Origin: Pseudomonadota bacterium
GTDB lineage: Bacteria; Pseudomonadota; Alphaproteobacteria; Sphingomonadales; Sphingomonadaceae
NCBI GenBank assembly: GCA_021849075.1
Contig: JAJZTH010000001.1
Span: 310,001 to 374,000 of the forward strand
DNA: 64,000 nucleotides
Direction: 5' to 3'
Part shown: positions 51,002 through 59,849 of the stretch, in pieces
How positions within the stretch are numbered: the stretch's first letter is position 1
Layout: the number at the start of each line of letters is the position of its first letter
Notes under the pieces: generated by a model
The model's database searches: none
The model's input: the letters and a program-made list of their open reading frames with translations, nothing else
What the model was told of the DNA's origin: nothing
Made by a program: the position numbers and the translations under genes

Positions 51002-51744
51002 TCCTGACCCGGCGCAGCCTGTTGCTGGGCGCAACCGCGTCGCTCGCGGGCTGCGATCGCCTCGCCAGCACCCCATCCGTGCGCGAGGCGCTGTTTTCGG
51101 CGGAGAATTTCCACAAATGGGCGCAGCGCAGCCTGATGGCGCGCGATGCGCTGGCGCGAGAATTTCGCCCCGACCAGATTTCCCCCATCTTCCGCGCCAA
51201 TGGCACCGCCAATCCCAACACGCCGGCCTATAAGGCGCTGTGGCGCGGCGGCTTTGCCGACTGGCGACTGCGCATCGACGGGCTGGTAGCGCGGCCTTTG
51301 TCGCTGTCGCTGGACCAGTTGCATGCCTTGCCCCATCGCGAACAGATTACCCGCCATGATTGCGTCGAGGGCTGGAGTGCGATCGGCAAATGGCGCGGCG
51401 TGCCTTTGAAATTGCTGCTCGACGGCGCGGGGCTGCGCGACAGCGCCCGCTACCTCGTCTTTCACTGCGCCGACACCATGGGCGCCGGTCAGCCCTATTA
51501 TGAAAGCATCGACCTGACCGATGCCTTCCACCCCCAGACGATCCTGGCCTTCGCCCTCAACGACCGGCCCCTCTCCGTCGCCAATGGCGCGCCGCTGCGG
51601 CTGCGGGTGGAGCGGCAACTGGGCTATAAACAGGCCAAATATCTGATGCGGATCGAAGCGGTGCAACATTTGTCCGCCATAGGCGCGGGCAAGGGCGGCT
51701 ATTGGGAAGACCATGCCGGCTATGACTGGTATGCGGGTATTTGA
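50998..51744 (+). CDS. Sulfite-oxidase-fold molybdopterin oxidoreductase, Tat-exported
   Basis: 248 aa. TRRSLLLGATASLAGCDR is a twin-arginine signal with a lipobox-like Cys, so the protein is probably a periplasmic lipoprotein. The single-domain SUOX/MsrP fold has the molybdenum-ligating Cys at C122 (RHDCVEGWS), and CADTMGAGQPYYESIDL and APLRLRVERQLGYKQAKYL follow the usual pattern. Reaction unknown: methionine-sulfoxide reduction is one option, but its partner here is a larger cytochrome b rather than MsrQ. Overlap with the cytochrome gene is ATGA. Confidence 0.9.
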   Translation: MILTRRSLLLGATASLAGCDRLASTPSVREALFSAENFHKWAQRSLMARDALAREFRPDQISPIFRANGTANPNTPAYKALWRGGFADWRLRIDGLVARPLSLSLDQLHALPHREQITRHDCVEGWSAIGKWRGVPLKLLLDGAGLRDSARYLVFHCADTMGAGQPYYESIDLTDAFHPQTILAFALNDRPLSVANGAPLRLRVERQLGYKQAKYLMRIEAVQHLSAIGAGKGGYWEDHAGYDWYAGI

Positions 51745-51775
51745 CGCCTGCGAAACGACATGACAAGGTAGCGGC

Positions 51776-53017
51776 ATGAAACTGTTTGAACGTGTTCTCA
51801 AGCGGTTGGTCACACGTGGCCAGCTTACCGTCCACTATTCTGCAGGAGGCAGCTTCACCGTCGGACAGCCCGATCCGGCCTTCCCCACCCTCGCCCTGCG
51901 CTTCCACGACAAGCGCGTTCCGCTCGACATCATCAAGGACCCGCGCCTTGGCATGGCCGAAGCCTGGATCGACGGTCGCATCGGCATAGAGGGCGGCGGC
52001 ATCATGGAATTCATCTCCATGATCCGTGCCAACAATCCCTGGGAACAGGGCAAATCGATCGACGCCAAATCCTTCCTCAGCCGCAGCTTCAAGACCGCCC
52101 GCCAGAAATTCTGGCGCCTCAACCACAAAGGCCGGTCGAAAGCGAACGTCGCCCATCATTATGATCTGTCAGGCGCGCTCTACGCCCTCTTCCTCGACCG
52201 CGACCGCCAATATAGCTGCGCCTATTTCCCCGATGCGGACAATGAAGCCGGCATCAGCCTGGAACAGAGCCAGGAGGACAAGAAGGCGCATATCGCCGCC
52301 AAACTGCATCTGAAGCCCGGCATGAAGGTGCTGGACATTGGCTGCGGCTGGGGCGGCATGGCGCTTTACCTCCACCGCACCTGCGGCGTCGACGTGACCG
52401 GCATCACCCTGTCGGAGGAACAGTTGAAGGTCGCGCGCCAGCGGGCGCAGGATGCCGGCGTCGCCAATCATGTCCGCTTCGAACTGATCGACTATCGCGA
52501 CATGCAGGGACCGTTCGACCGGATCGTGTCGGTCGGCATGTTCGAACATGTCGGCACTGCGCATTTCCGCACCTTCTTCAACAAATGCCGCGAATTGCTG
52601 ACGCCTGAGGGGGTGATGCTGATCCATACGATCGGCCGGGTCGGCGGGCCGGGCATCACCGACGCCTTCACCCAGAAATATATCTTCCCCGGCGGCTATA
52701 TCCCCGCATTGTCGGAAATGATCCAGGGCAGCGAGGATACGCGCCTGATGGTGACGGATGTGGAGGTGCTGCGCATCCATTACGGCCTCACCATCCGCGA
52801 ATGGTATAAGCGGACGATGGCGCACAAGGCGGACATCGTCGCCCTCTATGACGAGCGCTTCTTCCGCCTGTGGACCTTCTATCTGGCCGGGGCGGCGACC
52901 GTGTTCGAACATGGCGGCATGGTCAATTATCAGGTCCAATATGTGCGCGATCGCCGCACTTTGCCCATCACCCGCGACTATATGCAGGAAGCCGAAGCGG
53001 CGCTGCGGGGCCGCTGA
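51776..53017 (+). CDS. cfa: Cyclopropane-fatty-acyl-phospholipid synthase
   Basis: 413 aa. SAM-dependent enzyme that methylenates cis double bonds in membrane lipids. The SAM motif is VLDIGCGWGGMALYL, followed by GVDVTGITLSEEQ, SVGMFEHVG and FTQKYIFPGGYIP; the C-terminal GAATVFEHGGMVNYQVQ is typical. N-terminal 110 residues form the lipid-binding part. It starts 31 bases after the molybdopterin gene and may be in the same transcript, linking envelope stress functions. Confidence 0.94.
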   Translation: MKLFERVLKRLVTRGQLTVHYSAGGSFTVGQPDPAFPTLALRFHDKRVPLDIIKDPRLGMAEAWIDGRIGIEGGGIMEFISMIRANNPWEQGKSIDAKSFLSRSFKTARQKFWRLNHKGRSKANVAHHYDLSGALYALFLDRDRQYSCAYFPDADNEAGISLEQSQEDKKAHIAAKLHLKPGMKVLDIGCGWGGMALYLHRTCGVDVTGITLSEEQLKVARQRAQDAGVANHVRFELIDYRDMQGPFDRIVSVGMFEHVGTAHFRTFFNKCRELLTPEGVMLIHTIGRVGGPGITDAFTQKYIFPGGYIPALSEMIQGSEDTRLMVTDVEVLRIHYGLTIREWYKRTMAHKADIVALYDERFFRLWTFYLAGAATVFEHGGMVNYQVQYVRDRRTLPITRDYMQEAEAALRGR

Positions 53018-53129
53018 TCCGCATTAACCGTCGCTGACAGCCCCGTTCCCGGACGGTTCAGTCGGCAACGGCCATTCTCCCTCTCATGCTTTCGTCCATG
53101 CCGGGCGTGCATCTGAGGAGAGACAGGCA

Positions 53130-53432
53130 ATGAAACTTTTATGGAAAGGCGCGGCGGCGCTGAGCATCGCCGTCGCCGGATTGAGTGCGACGGCCATCCC
53201 CGCGCAGGCACATGATCGTGGTTATGGCTGGCGCGGCGACCGCGATGGCCGCTGGGATCGCCGGGGCTGGGACAATCGGCGCTGGGACGATCGCCGCCAC
53301 TGGCGCGGGGATCGGCGCGACTGGCGGGGCGGGCGCGGCTATTACCGCACCGGCTATCGTCAGCGCTGCTGGACCGAATGGCGCTATGACTATTATCGCG
53401 ACCGCGATGTGCGCGTGCGCATCTGTCGCTGA
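53130..53432 (+). CDS. Small exported Arg/Trp/Asp-rich protein
   Basis: 100 aa. Signal peptide to about residue 28 (IPAQA), then a low-complexity section made of R, D, W, G and Y (RGDRDGRWDRRGWDNRRW and similar), ending in a conserved-looking RQRCWTEWRYDYYRDRDVRVRICR with two Cys. Related small RcnB-like or water-stress proteins exist in sphingomonads, but no function is known. AGGAGAGACAGG precedes the ATG. Confidence 0.8.
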   Translation: MKLLWKGAAALSIAVAGLSATAIPAQAHDRGYGWRGDRDGRWDRRGWDNRRWDDRRHWRGDRRDWRGGRGYYRTGYRQRCWTEWRYDYYRDRDVRVRICR

Positions 53433-53531
53433 CACCGTCTGCGGCTCGCCCATGGCCAGAGGGCGGGTCGCATGTTGACGGATGGCGGGGCCAGACGCTA
53501 GGCGCGACGCAGCATTTCAAGGAATTTGATC

Positions 53532-53807
53532 ATGAGCGACACGCCCCCCGACCATCTGTCCACCAATCCCAAAAGCCCCCATTTCGACATGGAGGTGCTT
53601 CAGCGCGGCATCGGCATCCGTTTCAAGGGCCGCGAGCGCAAGGATGTGGAGGAATATAATATTTCCGAAGGCTGGATTCGCGTCGCCGCCGGCAAGACCC
53701 GCGACCGCCACGGCAATCCGCTGACGATCAAGCTGACCGGCGAAGTCGAAGCCTGGTTCGAAACCCCCGCGGAAGACGCCGGGGACAAGGCCACCGACGC
53801 CGAATAA
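53532..53807 (+). CDS. DUF3297 family protein
   Basis: 91 aa. NPKSPHFDMEVLQRGIGIRFKGRERKDVEEYNISEGWIRVAAGKTRDRHGNPLTIKLTGEVEAWFE covers the whole DUF3297 domain, a short beta-rich cytoplasmic family of unknown function. AAGGAA stands before ATG 53532. Followed by a strong terminator shared with the convergent CHAP gene. Acidic, likely disordered tail. Confidence 0.9.
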   Translation: MSDTPPDHLSTNPKSPHFDMEVLQRGIGIRFKGRERKDVEEYNISEGWIRVAAGKTRDRHGNPLTIKLTGEVEAWFETPAEDAGDKATDAE

Positions 53808-53815
53808 GCATGACG

Positions 53816-53842
53816 AAAGGGGCGCTCGATGCGCCCCTTTTT
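53816..53842. terminator. Bidirectional terminator
   Basis: AAAGGGGCGC/GCGCCCCTTT ten-pair stem with a five-base loop and a T-run; lies 8 bases after the DUF3297 stop and 4 bases before the end of the CHAP gene. Confidence 0.92.
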
Positions 53843-53845
53843 CTA

Positions 53846-54601
53846 TCAGTTCAGCACCGCTTCCCGCTTCACGTCGGAGATGATGGCGCTGAGCGACCGT
53901 TCCTCCGGCGCGGCATCGGCAAAGGTGACGACCCGCATGTCGGTCGCCAGCCGCGGCGCCGCCTCGCGTGAGGCTCTGACCACACCCCTGACGTGCGCCG
54001 GCCGCGCCTGCGCCACCATCAGACCGCGTGGCGACACGGGTGCGGATCGCACCACCGCCGGCATCGCCTTTTCCTCCCAATTGTCCGTATCGACCTTCGC
54101 AAAGCGCACGCTCGCGCCCAGCGCCGGATCGGGGACGAAATCGTGCAACTTCGCCTTGGCCGGATAGATGAAGCCATAGGTTGGATTGGTGCGTGCGCCC
54201 ATCTGCCCGGTCGGGCTGTGCCAGACACGGACCTGGCTCCAGTCGCCCCCGTCCGATACATCGATCGCCAGCACATCTTCCTCGATCGATCCGGGCACCG
54301 ACCAGTTGGCATGGCGGATCAACACACGGCGATCGTCCAGCACCTTGCTGACCACCGCGACATGCCCCAGCACCATCGGCCCATAGGGACGAAACGCCAG
54401 CACCGCGCCCTTTTTCGGGCTGTGGCCACGCTTATATTGCCCGTCGGCCTGGTCCCACCAGCTCAGCGCATCGCCGCGAATATCCACGCCCGATACGGTG
54501 CGGGCATAGGGCACGCACTGCAACACCGCCGCGCCAAAGGCAGGCGCAGCCATCAGGCCGGACAGCAGGCAAGCTGCCGCCCAGCGCGTCATTCGAATCA
54601 T
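53846..54601 (-). CDS. Exported CHAP-domain protein with C-terminal extension
   Basis: 251 aa. Signal peptide to residue 23, then a CHAP (NlpC/P60-like cysteine peptidase/amidase) domain with catalytic C29, H80 and N99 visible. CHAP proteins cleave peptidoglycan peptides or glutathionylspermidine-like amides; periplasmic export suggests wall turnover. A 95-residue extension after the domain (GASVRFAKVDTDNWEEK onwards) has no match I know. The next upstream gene is a paralogue, 98 bases away; the two share QCVPYAR/QCAPFAR, GHVAVVSKV and HANW. Confidence 0.88.
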   Translation of the reverse strand: MIRMTRWAAACLLSGLMAAPAFGAAVLQCVPYARTVSGVDIRGDALSWWDQADGQYKRGHSPKKGAVLAFRPYGPMVLGHVAVVSKVLDDRRVLIRHANWSVPGSIEEDVLAIDVSDGGDWSQVRVWHSPTGQMGARTNPTYGFIYPAKAKLHDFVPDPALGASVRFAKVDTDNWEEKAMPAVVRSAPVSPRGLMVAQARPAHVRGVVRASREAAPRLATDMRVVTFADAAPEERSLSAIISDVKREAVLN

Positions 54602-54698
54602 TATGCGATCCCGAAACGTCTAGAATCGCCCCACCGGGAACGACCCTAAAACGCGGACTCTTTGAGAAAGATTAAGATTGGGGGGAAAGGTTAAATTC

Positions 54699-55232
54699 TT
54701 AGAAAGCAGCGCGCATTGCAGCGCCGCCGGTCTGTTCGGCCGATGCGATGCGCACCGGGGCCTGATCGATCGCCTTGGGCGCATCGGCATAGATGAAGCC
54801 GCGGGCCGCATTGGAGCGCAGGCCCAGATTGCCGATCGGGCCGTACCATACGCGCACATCGGTCCAGTCATTGTTGGGCGACACGTCGATGGCGCGGACA
54901 TTGCGCTCGATGCCGCCACGATAGGACCAGTTGGCGTGGGTCAGCAGCACTTCGCGATCGCTGACCACCTTGCTGACCATGGCGACATGGCCGACCGGCA
55001 TGGAGCGGCTGGCGGCAAAGGCCAGAACGGCGCCGACGCGCGGTTCATGACCACGGTCATAACGACCTTCGGCCTGACCCCACCAGGTATTGGCGTTGCC
55101 ATGAATGTCGATACCGGAAACTTCACGGGCGAAGGGCGCGCATTGCAGCGTGCCGGCCGTGGCGGGAACAGCGATAAGAGCAGAGAGCGCAAGAACAGAC
55201 GCCGCGAAAAACACGCGAAAACCAGCGAACAT
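54699..55232 (-). CDS. Exported CHAP-domain protein, paralogue
   Basis: 177 aa. Signal peptide to about residue 26, CHAP domain with C31, H82 and N101; SGIDIHGNANTWWGQAEGRYDRGHEPRVGAVLAF corresponds position by position to SGVDIRGDALSWWDQADGQYKRGHSPKKGAVLAF of the neighbouring protein, showing tandem duplication. It lacks the long C-terminal extension. Probably periplasmic peptidoglycan hydrolase; no regulatory site seen. Separated from recF by 108 bases. Confidence 0.88.
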   Translation of the reverse strand: MFAGFRVFFAASVLALSALIAVPATAGTLQCAPFAREVSGIDIHGNANTWWGQAEGRYDRGHEPRVGAVLAFAASRSMPVGHVAMVSKVVSDREVLLTHANWSYRGGIERNVRAIDVSPNNDWTDVRVWYGPIGNLGLRSNAARGFIYADAPKAIDQAPVRIASAEQTGGAAMRAAF

Positions 55233-55340
55233 CCGATTGCGACCCCGACTTATTGTGTAGGCTTGAACCCCGATGACCGCTTTAGGGCAGAGCCAGGACG
55301 AACGGACAAGCGCGGGGCGACGAGTCGTTTGATCGATGCG

Positions 55341-56414
55341 TTATGCTGCGGAACGAAAAACATGGCCGGCCGTTACAGTCAGCCGTGTCGCATCATCCAG
55401 ATCGTTGAAAAGACTGGATTCCGTACCCGTCATCCACACCTGCCCCCCGGTATCCCGCAATCGTTGGAACAGTGCGCTGCGGCGCGACGGGTCAAGATGG
55501 GCCGCCACTTCGTCGAGCAGCAACACCGGCGGCTGGCCGCGATCGGCGGCGACCAGCGCGGCGTGGGCCAGCAGGATCGACAGCAGCAACGCCTTCTGCT
55601 CCCCGGTCGAACAGAGCGCCGCCGCCTGCTCCTTGGCGATGTGCGTGACGGACAGGTCATGGCGATGCGGGCCGGACAGGGTGCGCCCCGCCGCCGCATC
55701 GCGCCGCCGCTCTCGCGCCAGCCGCGCCGCCAGCGGTTCGTCGCCAGCCTCCTCGCCGCCGTCGATCGCGATCAGCGGCCGGGCAAAGGGTTCGTCGGGC
55801 TGGTCGGCCAACGCATCGTTCAGCCGCGCGACCAGATCCGCCCGCGCCCCGGCCAGCGCCGCGCCATGTTCGCCCATCTGCGCCTCCAGCGCGCTCAGCC
55901 AGGCCGGATCGGCCCGCCGCACATCGCTCAGCAGCCGGTTGCGCGCCCGCATCGCCGCATCATAGCGCGCACTATGCGCCGCATGCCCCGGATGCAGCGC
56001 CAGCGTCAGCCGGTCGAGAAACCGCCGCCGCCCGCCCGGACTGTCCAGAAACAGCCGGTCCATCGCCGGGGTCAGCCACACGATCGACAGATGATCGGCC
56101 AGCGCATTGGCAGAGGAAGCCACCCCGCCGATCCGCACCTGTCGCCGGTCGGGGCTGGCGGGCGCGACGCCGGTGCCCAGCACTACGCCATCCACCTCCG
56201 CCGCGACGCCAAAACCGCCCGGCCCGCCCTGCCGCGCCATGGCAGACAACGGCACGCCGCGCAGGCCCCTGCCCGGCGCCAGCATCGACACCGCTTCCAA
56301 TATATTGGTCTTGCCTGCGCCATTGTCGCCGGTCAGCAGGATGAAGGCATGATCAGGCAGGATCAGCGCATCCGCATGATTGCGGAAATCGCTCAGGGTC
56401 AGGCGGCCGATCAT
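55341..56414 (-). CDS. recF: DNA replication and repair protein RecF
   Basis: 357-aa SMC-like ATPase of the RecFOR pathway that loads RecA at gaps. Walker A GDNGAGKT at residues 29-36, signature [32 protein letters not shown] and Walker [15 protein letters not shown] are present; the N-terminal [14 protein letters not shown] is typical. In many bacteria recF follows dnaN; here dnaN is 10.3 kb away, with unrelated genes in between. Neighbours do not add functional information. Confidence 0.96.
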   Translation of the reverse strand: MIGRLTLSDFRNHADALILPDHAFILLTGDNGAGKTNILEAVSMLAPGRGLRGVPLSAMARQGGPGGFGVAAEVDGVVLGTGVAPASPDRRQVRIGGVASSANALADHLSIVWLTPAMDRLFLDSPGGRRRFLDRLTLALHPGHAAHSARYDAAMRARNRLLSDVRRADPAWLSALEAQMGEHGAALAGARADLVARLNDALADQPDEPFARPLIAIDGGEEAGDEPLAARLARERRRDAAAGRTLSGPHRHDLSVTHIAKEQAAALCSTGEQKALLLSILLAHAALVAADRGQPPVLLLDEVAAHLDPSRRSALFQRLRDTGGQVWMTGTESSLFNDLDDATRLTVTAGHVFRSAA

Positions 56415-56505
56415 CGGCCCGCTGTAGCGGGGAGAACGGGCGGAAGATAGATGCGTTGGCGGTTGGGCGCGCGCGCAGTACGGGAGAAGAAGAAAGGGCA
56501 GCTTT

Positions 56506-56645
56506 TGGGTGGTTTGCCGCCATTCCCCTCCCGCAGGCGGGAGGGGCAGCGAGACTTGCGCGCGTAGCGCGTTAGTCGCAGCGGGGTGGGCTGTTGCTAC
56601 GTCCAGCCCACCCCCTAACCCCCTCCCGCTTGCGGGAGGGGGAAC
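56506..56645 (-). repeat. Intergenic 140-bp palindromic repeat, copy 2 (inverted)
   Basis: Inverted copy of 1444-1584. The two share the flanking GGTGGTTT, both end hairpins, and the centre; only the hairpin loops and a few single bases differ. It lies between recF and the lipoprotein gene. Confidence 0.85.
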
Positions 56646-56693
56646 ATGTCCACAACTGGTCGTAACCCGCCGCCAGACCGAGCGCGCTTCCTC

Positions 56694-57188
56694 TCAGCAT
56701 CTTTTGCGCGTCACCGCCGTTCCGTCGTTCGTCACGATCAGCTTTTCGCCCGTCCGCCGCATCTCTACAGTGCGCTGCCAGCTCTGGCCTTCGCCGGTGA
56801 AGCTGGCGTCCACGGCAACCCGGCCGTCTGCCCCTTCGCGGACCGCCTTCACCGTGCCGACGCTTTCGTGAAAGATCAGCTGATCGGGCGCGACCGTCAG
56901 TTCCAGCGCGGCGGCGCGGTCGCCGCAGCGTTCCGCCTCGCCAGCCCAGCGCCCTTGAAAGGCGGCCGGGATCAACCCGTCGGGCGCAGCGGGCGGCGGC
57001 GGTCCATCGACGCCGGCCGCCGGTTCGGGCGGGGCCATGGCGTTGGCGGGCGCATCGGCCGGCCGCGTTTGCGGCAGCGCCTGATCCACGATGTTGGTGA
57101 CGACGCCGGGCTGCTGCGCGGCTTCATTCTGCTGACGGTCGCAGGCGGCGGCGAGCAGGAGCAGGGAAAGCGGCAAAATCCTGATCAT
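56694..57188 (-). CDS. Hypothetical lipoprotein
   Basis: 164 aa. PLSLLLLAAACDRQQ is a type II signal with lipobox Cys17. A Pro/Ala-rich linker (residues ~40-75) precedes a small domain, FQGRWAGEAERCGDRAAALELTV...GQSWQRTVEMRRTGEKLIVTNDGT, which looks like a short beta barrel, ending in KRC. Function unknown; the domain pattern occurs in other sphingomonad lipoproteins as far as I can judge. Confidence 0.78.
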   Translation of the reverse strand: MIRILPLSLLLLAAACDRQQNEAAQQPGVVTNIVDQALPQTRPADAPANAMAPPEPAAGVDGPPPPAAPDGLIPAAFQGRWAGEAERCGDRAAALELTVAPDQLIFHESVGTVKAVREGADGRVAVDASFTGEGQSWQRTVEMRRTGEKLIVTNDGTAVTRKRC

Positions 57189-57286
57189 CTCGAAAAAACC
57201 CGGCCGCCCCCTCCCGGTTCCCCCGCATGACTCACGGCGGGCGGCATGATAGCGTGCGGCGTCACCTTCGAAGGAGAGTCTGCATC

Positions 57287-57676
57287 ATGCCGGTGCTGGG
57301 AATGGGCGGCCTGTTTTTCCGATCGCGCGATCCGCAGGCGCTGGCCGAATGGTATCGCACCCACCTCAATGTCGGTGGCGGCTGCGTCGCCGATCCTCAG
57401 GCGGAAGCGAATGAATGGGTGTGGCAGACGCTGGGCGGCCCGATGGTCTTCGCCCCGTTCAAGGCCGACAGCGATTATTTCGCCGCCGACAAACAGTATA
57501 TGATCAATTTCCGCGTGTCCGACCTCGACGGGCTGCTGGCGCACTTGCGTGCGGCGGACATTGCGATCATCACCAAGCCCGAATGGGACGACCCGGTGGT
57601 CGGCCGTTTTGCCCGCATTCACGATCCGGAGGGCAATGCGATCGAACTTTGGGAACAGCCTGCCCCAAAAGAATGA
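57287..57676 (+). CDS. VOC-family (glyoxalase/bleomycin resistance) protein
   Basis: 129 aa. The two beta-alpha-beta-beta-beta modules are evident: GGLFFRSRDPQALAEWYRTHLNV and INFRVSDLDGLLAHLRAADIAI, ending in RFARIHDPEGNAIELWEQP with the metal-binding Glu. Members are lyases, dioxygenases or antibiotic-binding proteins; substrate unknown. AAGGAG precedes ATG 57287. Sixteen bases before a peroxiredoxin gene, likely cotranscribed. Confidence 0.9.
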   Translation: MPVLGMGGLFFRSRDPQALAEWYRTHLNVGGGCVADPQAEANEWVWQTLGGPMVFAPFKADSDYFAADKQYMINFRVSDLDGLLAHLRAADIAIITKPEWDDPVVGRFARIHDPEGNAIELWEQPAPKE

Positions 57677-57692
57677 TCTAAGGAGCCTGTCC

Positions 57693-58223
57693 ATGAAGCG
57701 CCTGTCCCTTTTCCTCGCCGCCGCCGCCGTGTTGACGCCGGGTGCCGCCATGGCCGCGCTCGCCATCGGCGCGAAAGCGCCCGACTTCACCACCCGCGGC
57801 GCGATCGCGGGCAAGACCTTCACCGTCACCCTGTCGCACCAGTTAAAGCGCGGGCCGGTGGTGCTCTATTTCTTCCCCAAGGCGTTCACGCCGGGCTGCT
57901 CGGCCGAAGCGCGCGAATTTGCCGAGAATATCGAAAAGTTCAAGGCGGCGGGCGCGACGGTGATCGGCATGTCGGCCGATCCGGTCGATGATCTGGTCGC
58001 TTTTTCCACCAAGGAATGCGCGGGCAAGTTCGCCGTGGCTTCGGCCGGGCCGGGCATCGTGTCGGGCTATGACGTCGCGCTAAAGATGCGGCCGGGCATG
58101 ACCGACCGCACATCCTATGTCATCGCGCCGTCGGGCCGCATCGCCTTCGTCCACAGCGAAATGAGCTATGCGGGCCATGTGAAGAGCACGCTGGCCGCGG
58201 TCGAGGCGATGAAGACGAAATAA
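57693..58223 (+). CDS. Exported peroxiredoxin (AhpC/TSA, BCP-like)
   Basis: 176 aa with signal peptide LSLFLAAAAVLTPGAAMA, hence periplasmic. The peroxidatic Cys is in FFPKAFTPGCSAEAREF; in BCP-type enzymes a resolving Cys usually follows five residues later, but that position is Arg here. A second Cys in TKECAGKFAVAS might take over, or the enzyme may be of the 1-Cys kind. It reduces hydroperoxides with thiol donors. AGGAG precedes the ATG. Confidence 0.9.
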   Translation: MKRLSLFLAAAAVLTPGAAMAALAIGAKAPDFTTRGAIAGKTFTVTLSHQLKRGPVVLYFFPKAFTPGCSAEAREFAENIEKFKAAGATVIGMSADPVDDLVAFSTKECAGKFAVASAGPGIVSGYDVALKMRPGMTDRTSYVIAPSGRIAFVHSEMSYAGHVKSTLAAVEAMKTK

Positions 58224-58274
58224 TGCTGGCGGTCTTTTGGGAGGCGGCGCGCACCGCTTCCCGACGGACGGACT

Positions 58275-59192
58275 TCACCCCTTCACATATTGGCCAAACC
58301 AGCCCAGCGTCGCATCCCACGCCGCCTTGGCCGCCGCCTCATTATAGCTGGGGCGATAATCCGCCATGAAGCCATGGTCCGCGCCTTCATGCACGATGAT
58401 CATGTCGGGCGGTGATTTTCCCGCCGCAGCCAGCGCGGCCTGCATCATATGCACATCGGCGACCGGGATGCCCTTGTCCAGTGCGCCATATTGGCCCAGC
58501 ACCGGCGCTTTCAGTCTATCCACCTGTTCGATCACGCTGAGCGGCTGCAATGCGGTCTTGTCCGTCACCAGCCGGCCGTAAAAGGCGACCCCGGCGTTCA
58601 GATCGGCGCTGTGCGCGGCATAGAGCCACACCATCCGCCCGCCCCAGCAAAAGCCGGTGATGCCGCGCCGCGTCGCATCGCCGCCATGGCCGCCCGCAAA
58701 GGCATATGTCGTGTCGATGTCGGCCAGCACCTGTGTGTCGGGCGCTTTCGACACGATCGTCCCGACCAGTTGCCTGAAATCCGCCACCTTGGTCGCATCG
58801 CCATGGCGCGCGAACAGATCGGGCGCGATGGCGTAATAGCCGGCCCTGGCGAAGCGCCGGCACATGTCGCGAATCCATTCATGCACGCCGAAAATCTCGT
58901 GCACGACGACGATGACAGGCGCGGGCTTGCCGCCGGCGGGGCGCGCGACGAAGGCGGGCATGGCGAAACCGTCATTCGCGGCGATCGACACATTCTCTTC
59001 CGTCAGTCCGTCGCCCGGCGTCTGCACCGCGCTGCTGGCGACCGGGCGACAGGCGGCGGCGAAACCGGCGGCGAAGGCCCCGCCGGTCAGCACATGGCGG
59101 CGCTGCAATCCGGTCGTGCCGATCCAGTTGCGATCCTCGGGCAAGCGCGCGGACGCTTCCCGATCCTTCTCGTCCTGGCGCTCACTGGTCAT
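58275..59192 (-). CDS. Dienelactone-hydrolase-family protein, exported
   Basis: 305 aa from ATG 59192 (GGAGA eight bases upstream; 59210 is the alternative). An N-terminal lead, RRHVLTGGAFAAGFAAACRP, is a twin-arginine-type signal with a lipobox-like Cys. The alpha/beta-hydrolase triad is Cys in TGFCWGGRM, Asp in GALDKGIP and His in GADHGFMADYR, the DLH set. IVVVHEIFGVHEWIRDMCRRFARAGY is a family hallmark. Substrate probably not dienelactone; unknown. Confidence 0.9.
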   Translation of the reverse strand: MTSERQDEKDREASARLPEDRNWIGTTGLQRRHVLTGGAFAAGFAAACRPVASSAVQTPGDGLTEENVSIAANDGFAMPAFVARPAGGKPAPVIVVVHEIFGVHEWIRDMCRRFARAGYYAIAPDLFARHGDATKVADFRQLVGTIVSKAPDTQVLADIDTTYAFAGGHGGDATRRGITGFCWGGRMVWLYAAHSADLNAGVAFYGRLVTDKTALQPLSVIEQVDRLKAPVLGQYGALDKGIPVADVHMMQAALAAAGKSPPDMIIVHEGADHGFMADYRPSYNEAAAKAAWDATLGWFGQYVKG

Positions 59193-59260
59193 CGGTGCGT
59201 CTCCTGCCATTTGCCGTCGACGCAGCCTAAAGGATCAGCCCGGAAACGAAAGGCCCCGCG

Positions 59261-59746
59261 TCAGGGGATAGCCAACGCCATCCCCGCCTTCACCCGGTCC
59301 AGCGCCAGAAAGCTGTGATAGCTGGCGACAAAGTCGTTTTCGGCAAAAAGCCGCCGGGTGATCGCTTCATAGGCGTGCATGTCCGGCGCGACGATCAGCA
59401 GGACGAAACTCAGGCCGCCGGTCACATAATAGCATTGCTGCACATCGCGGTCGGCGCGGAACAGCGCCTTGGCCCGATCGACCGTCGCCGCCTTCTCATC
59501 GGTCAGGTTGACCTGGACGATCGATGTGATGCCCAGCCCGACCGCATCGGGATCGACGATGGCGGCATTGGCGGCGATCACGCCATCCTTCTCCATCGCC
59601 GCGATGCGCCGCTGCACGGCGGCGGTCGACAGGTTCACCGCTTCGGCAATGGCGCGTTGCGGCATGCGATTATCCTGCTGGATGATTCGCAGGATCGCCC
59701 GGTCGAACGGATCGATCGCGCGGCGGGATGCGGAAAAATCGGCCAT
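59261..59746 (-). CDS. Lrp/AsnC-family transcriptional regulator
   Basis: 161 aa. Helix-turn-helix RAIAEAVNLSTAAVQRRIAAMEKDGVI at residues ~28-55, then a RAM ligand-binding domain (GITSIVQVNLTDEKAATVDRAKALF, VQQCYYVTGGLSFVLLIVAPDM). It probably senses an amino acid and, being divergent from the EamA transporter gene with about 100 bp between starts, likely controls that exporter, an arrangement common for Lrp-type regulators. No operator was resolved. Confidence 0.92.
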   Translation of the reverse strand: MADFSASRRAIDPFDRAILRIIQQDNRMPQRAIAEAVNLSTAAVQRRIAAMEKDGVIAANAAIVDPDAVGLGITSIVQVNLTDEKAATVDRAKALFRADRDVQQCYYVTGGLSFVLLIVAPDMHAYEAITRRLFAENDFVASYHSFLALDRVKAGMALAIP

Positions 59747-59849
59747 GACCGAGTAATTGTTGCATTCGGCCAGCCAATCAAGAGCGTTTTTCCCATGACG
59801 ATGATGATATTTATCGCACTATGGCCAATGGGGCGAAGATGGTGGCGGC

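Noticed and set aside
43874-56414. dnaN and recF separated by 10 kb as a sign of rearrangement near the replication origin
   Set aside because: Scattering of these genes is common in sphingomonads and no dnaA, DnaA-box cluster or AT-rich unwinding element was seen.
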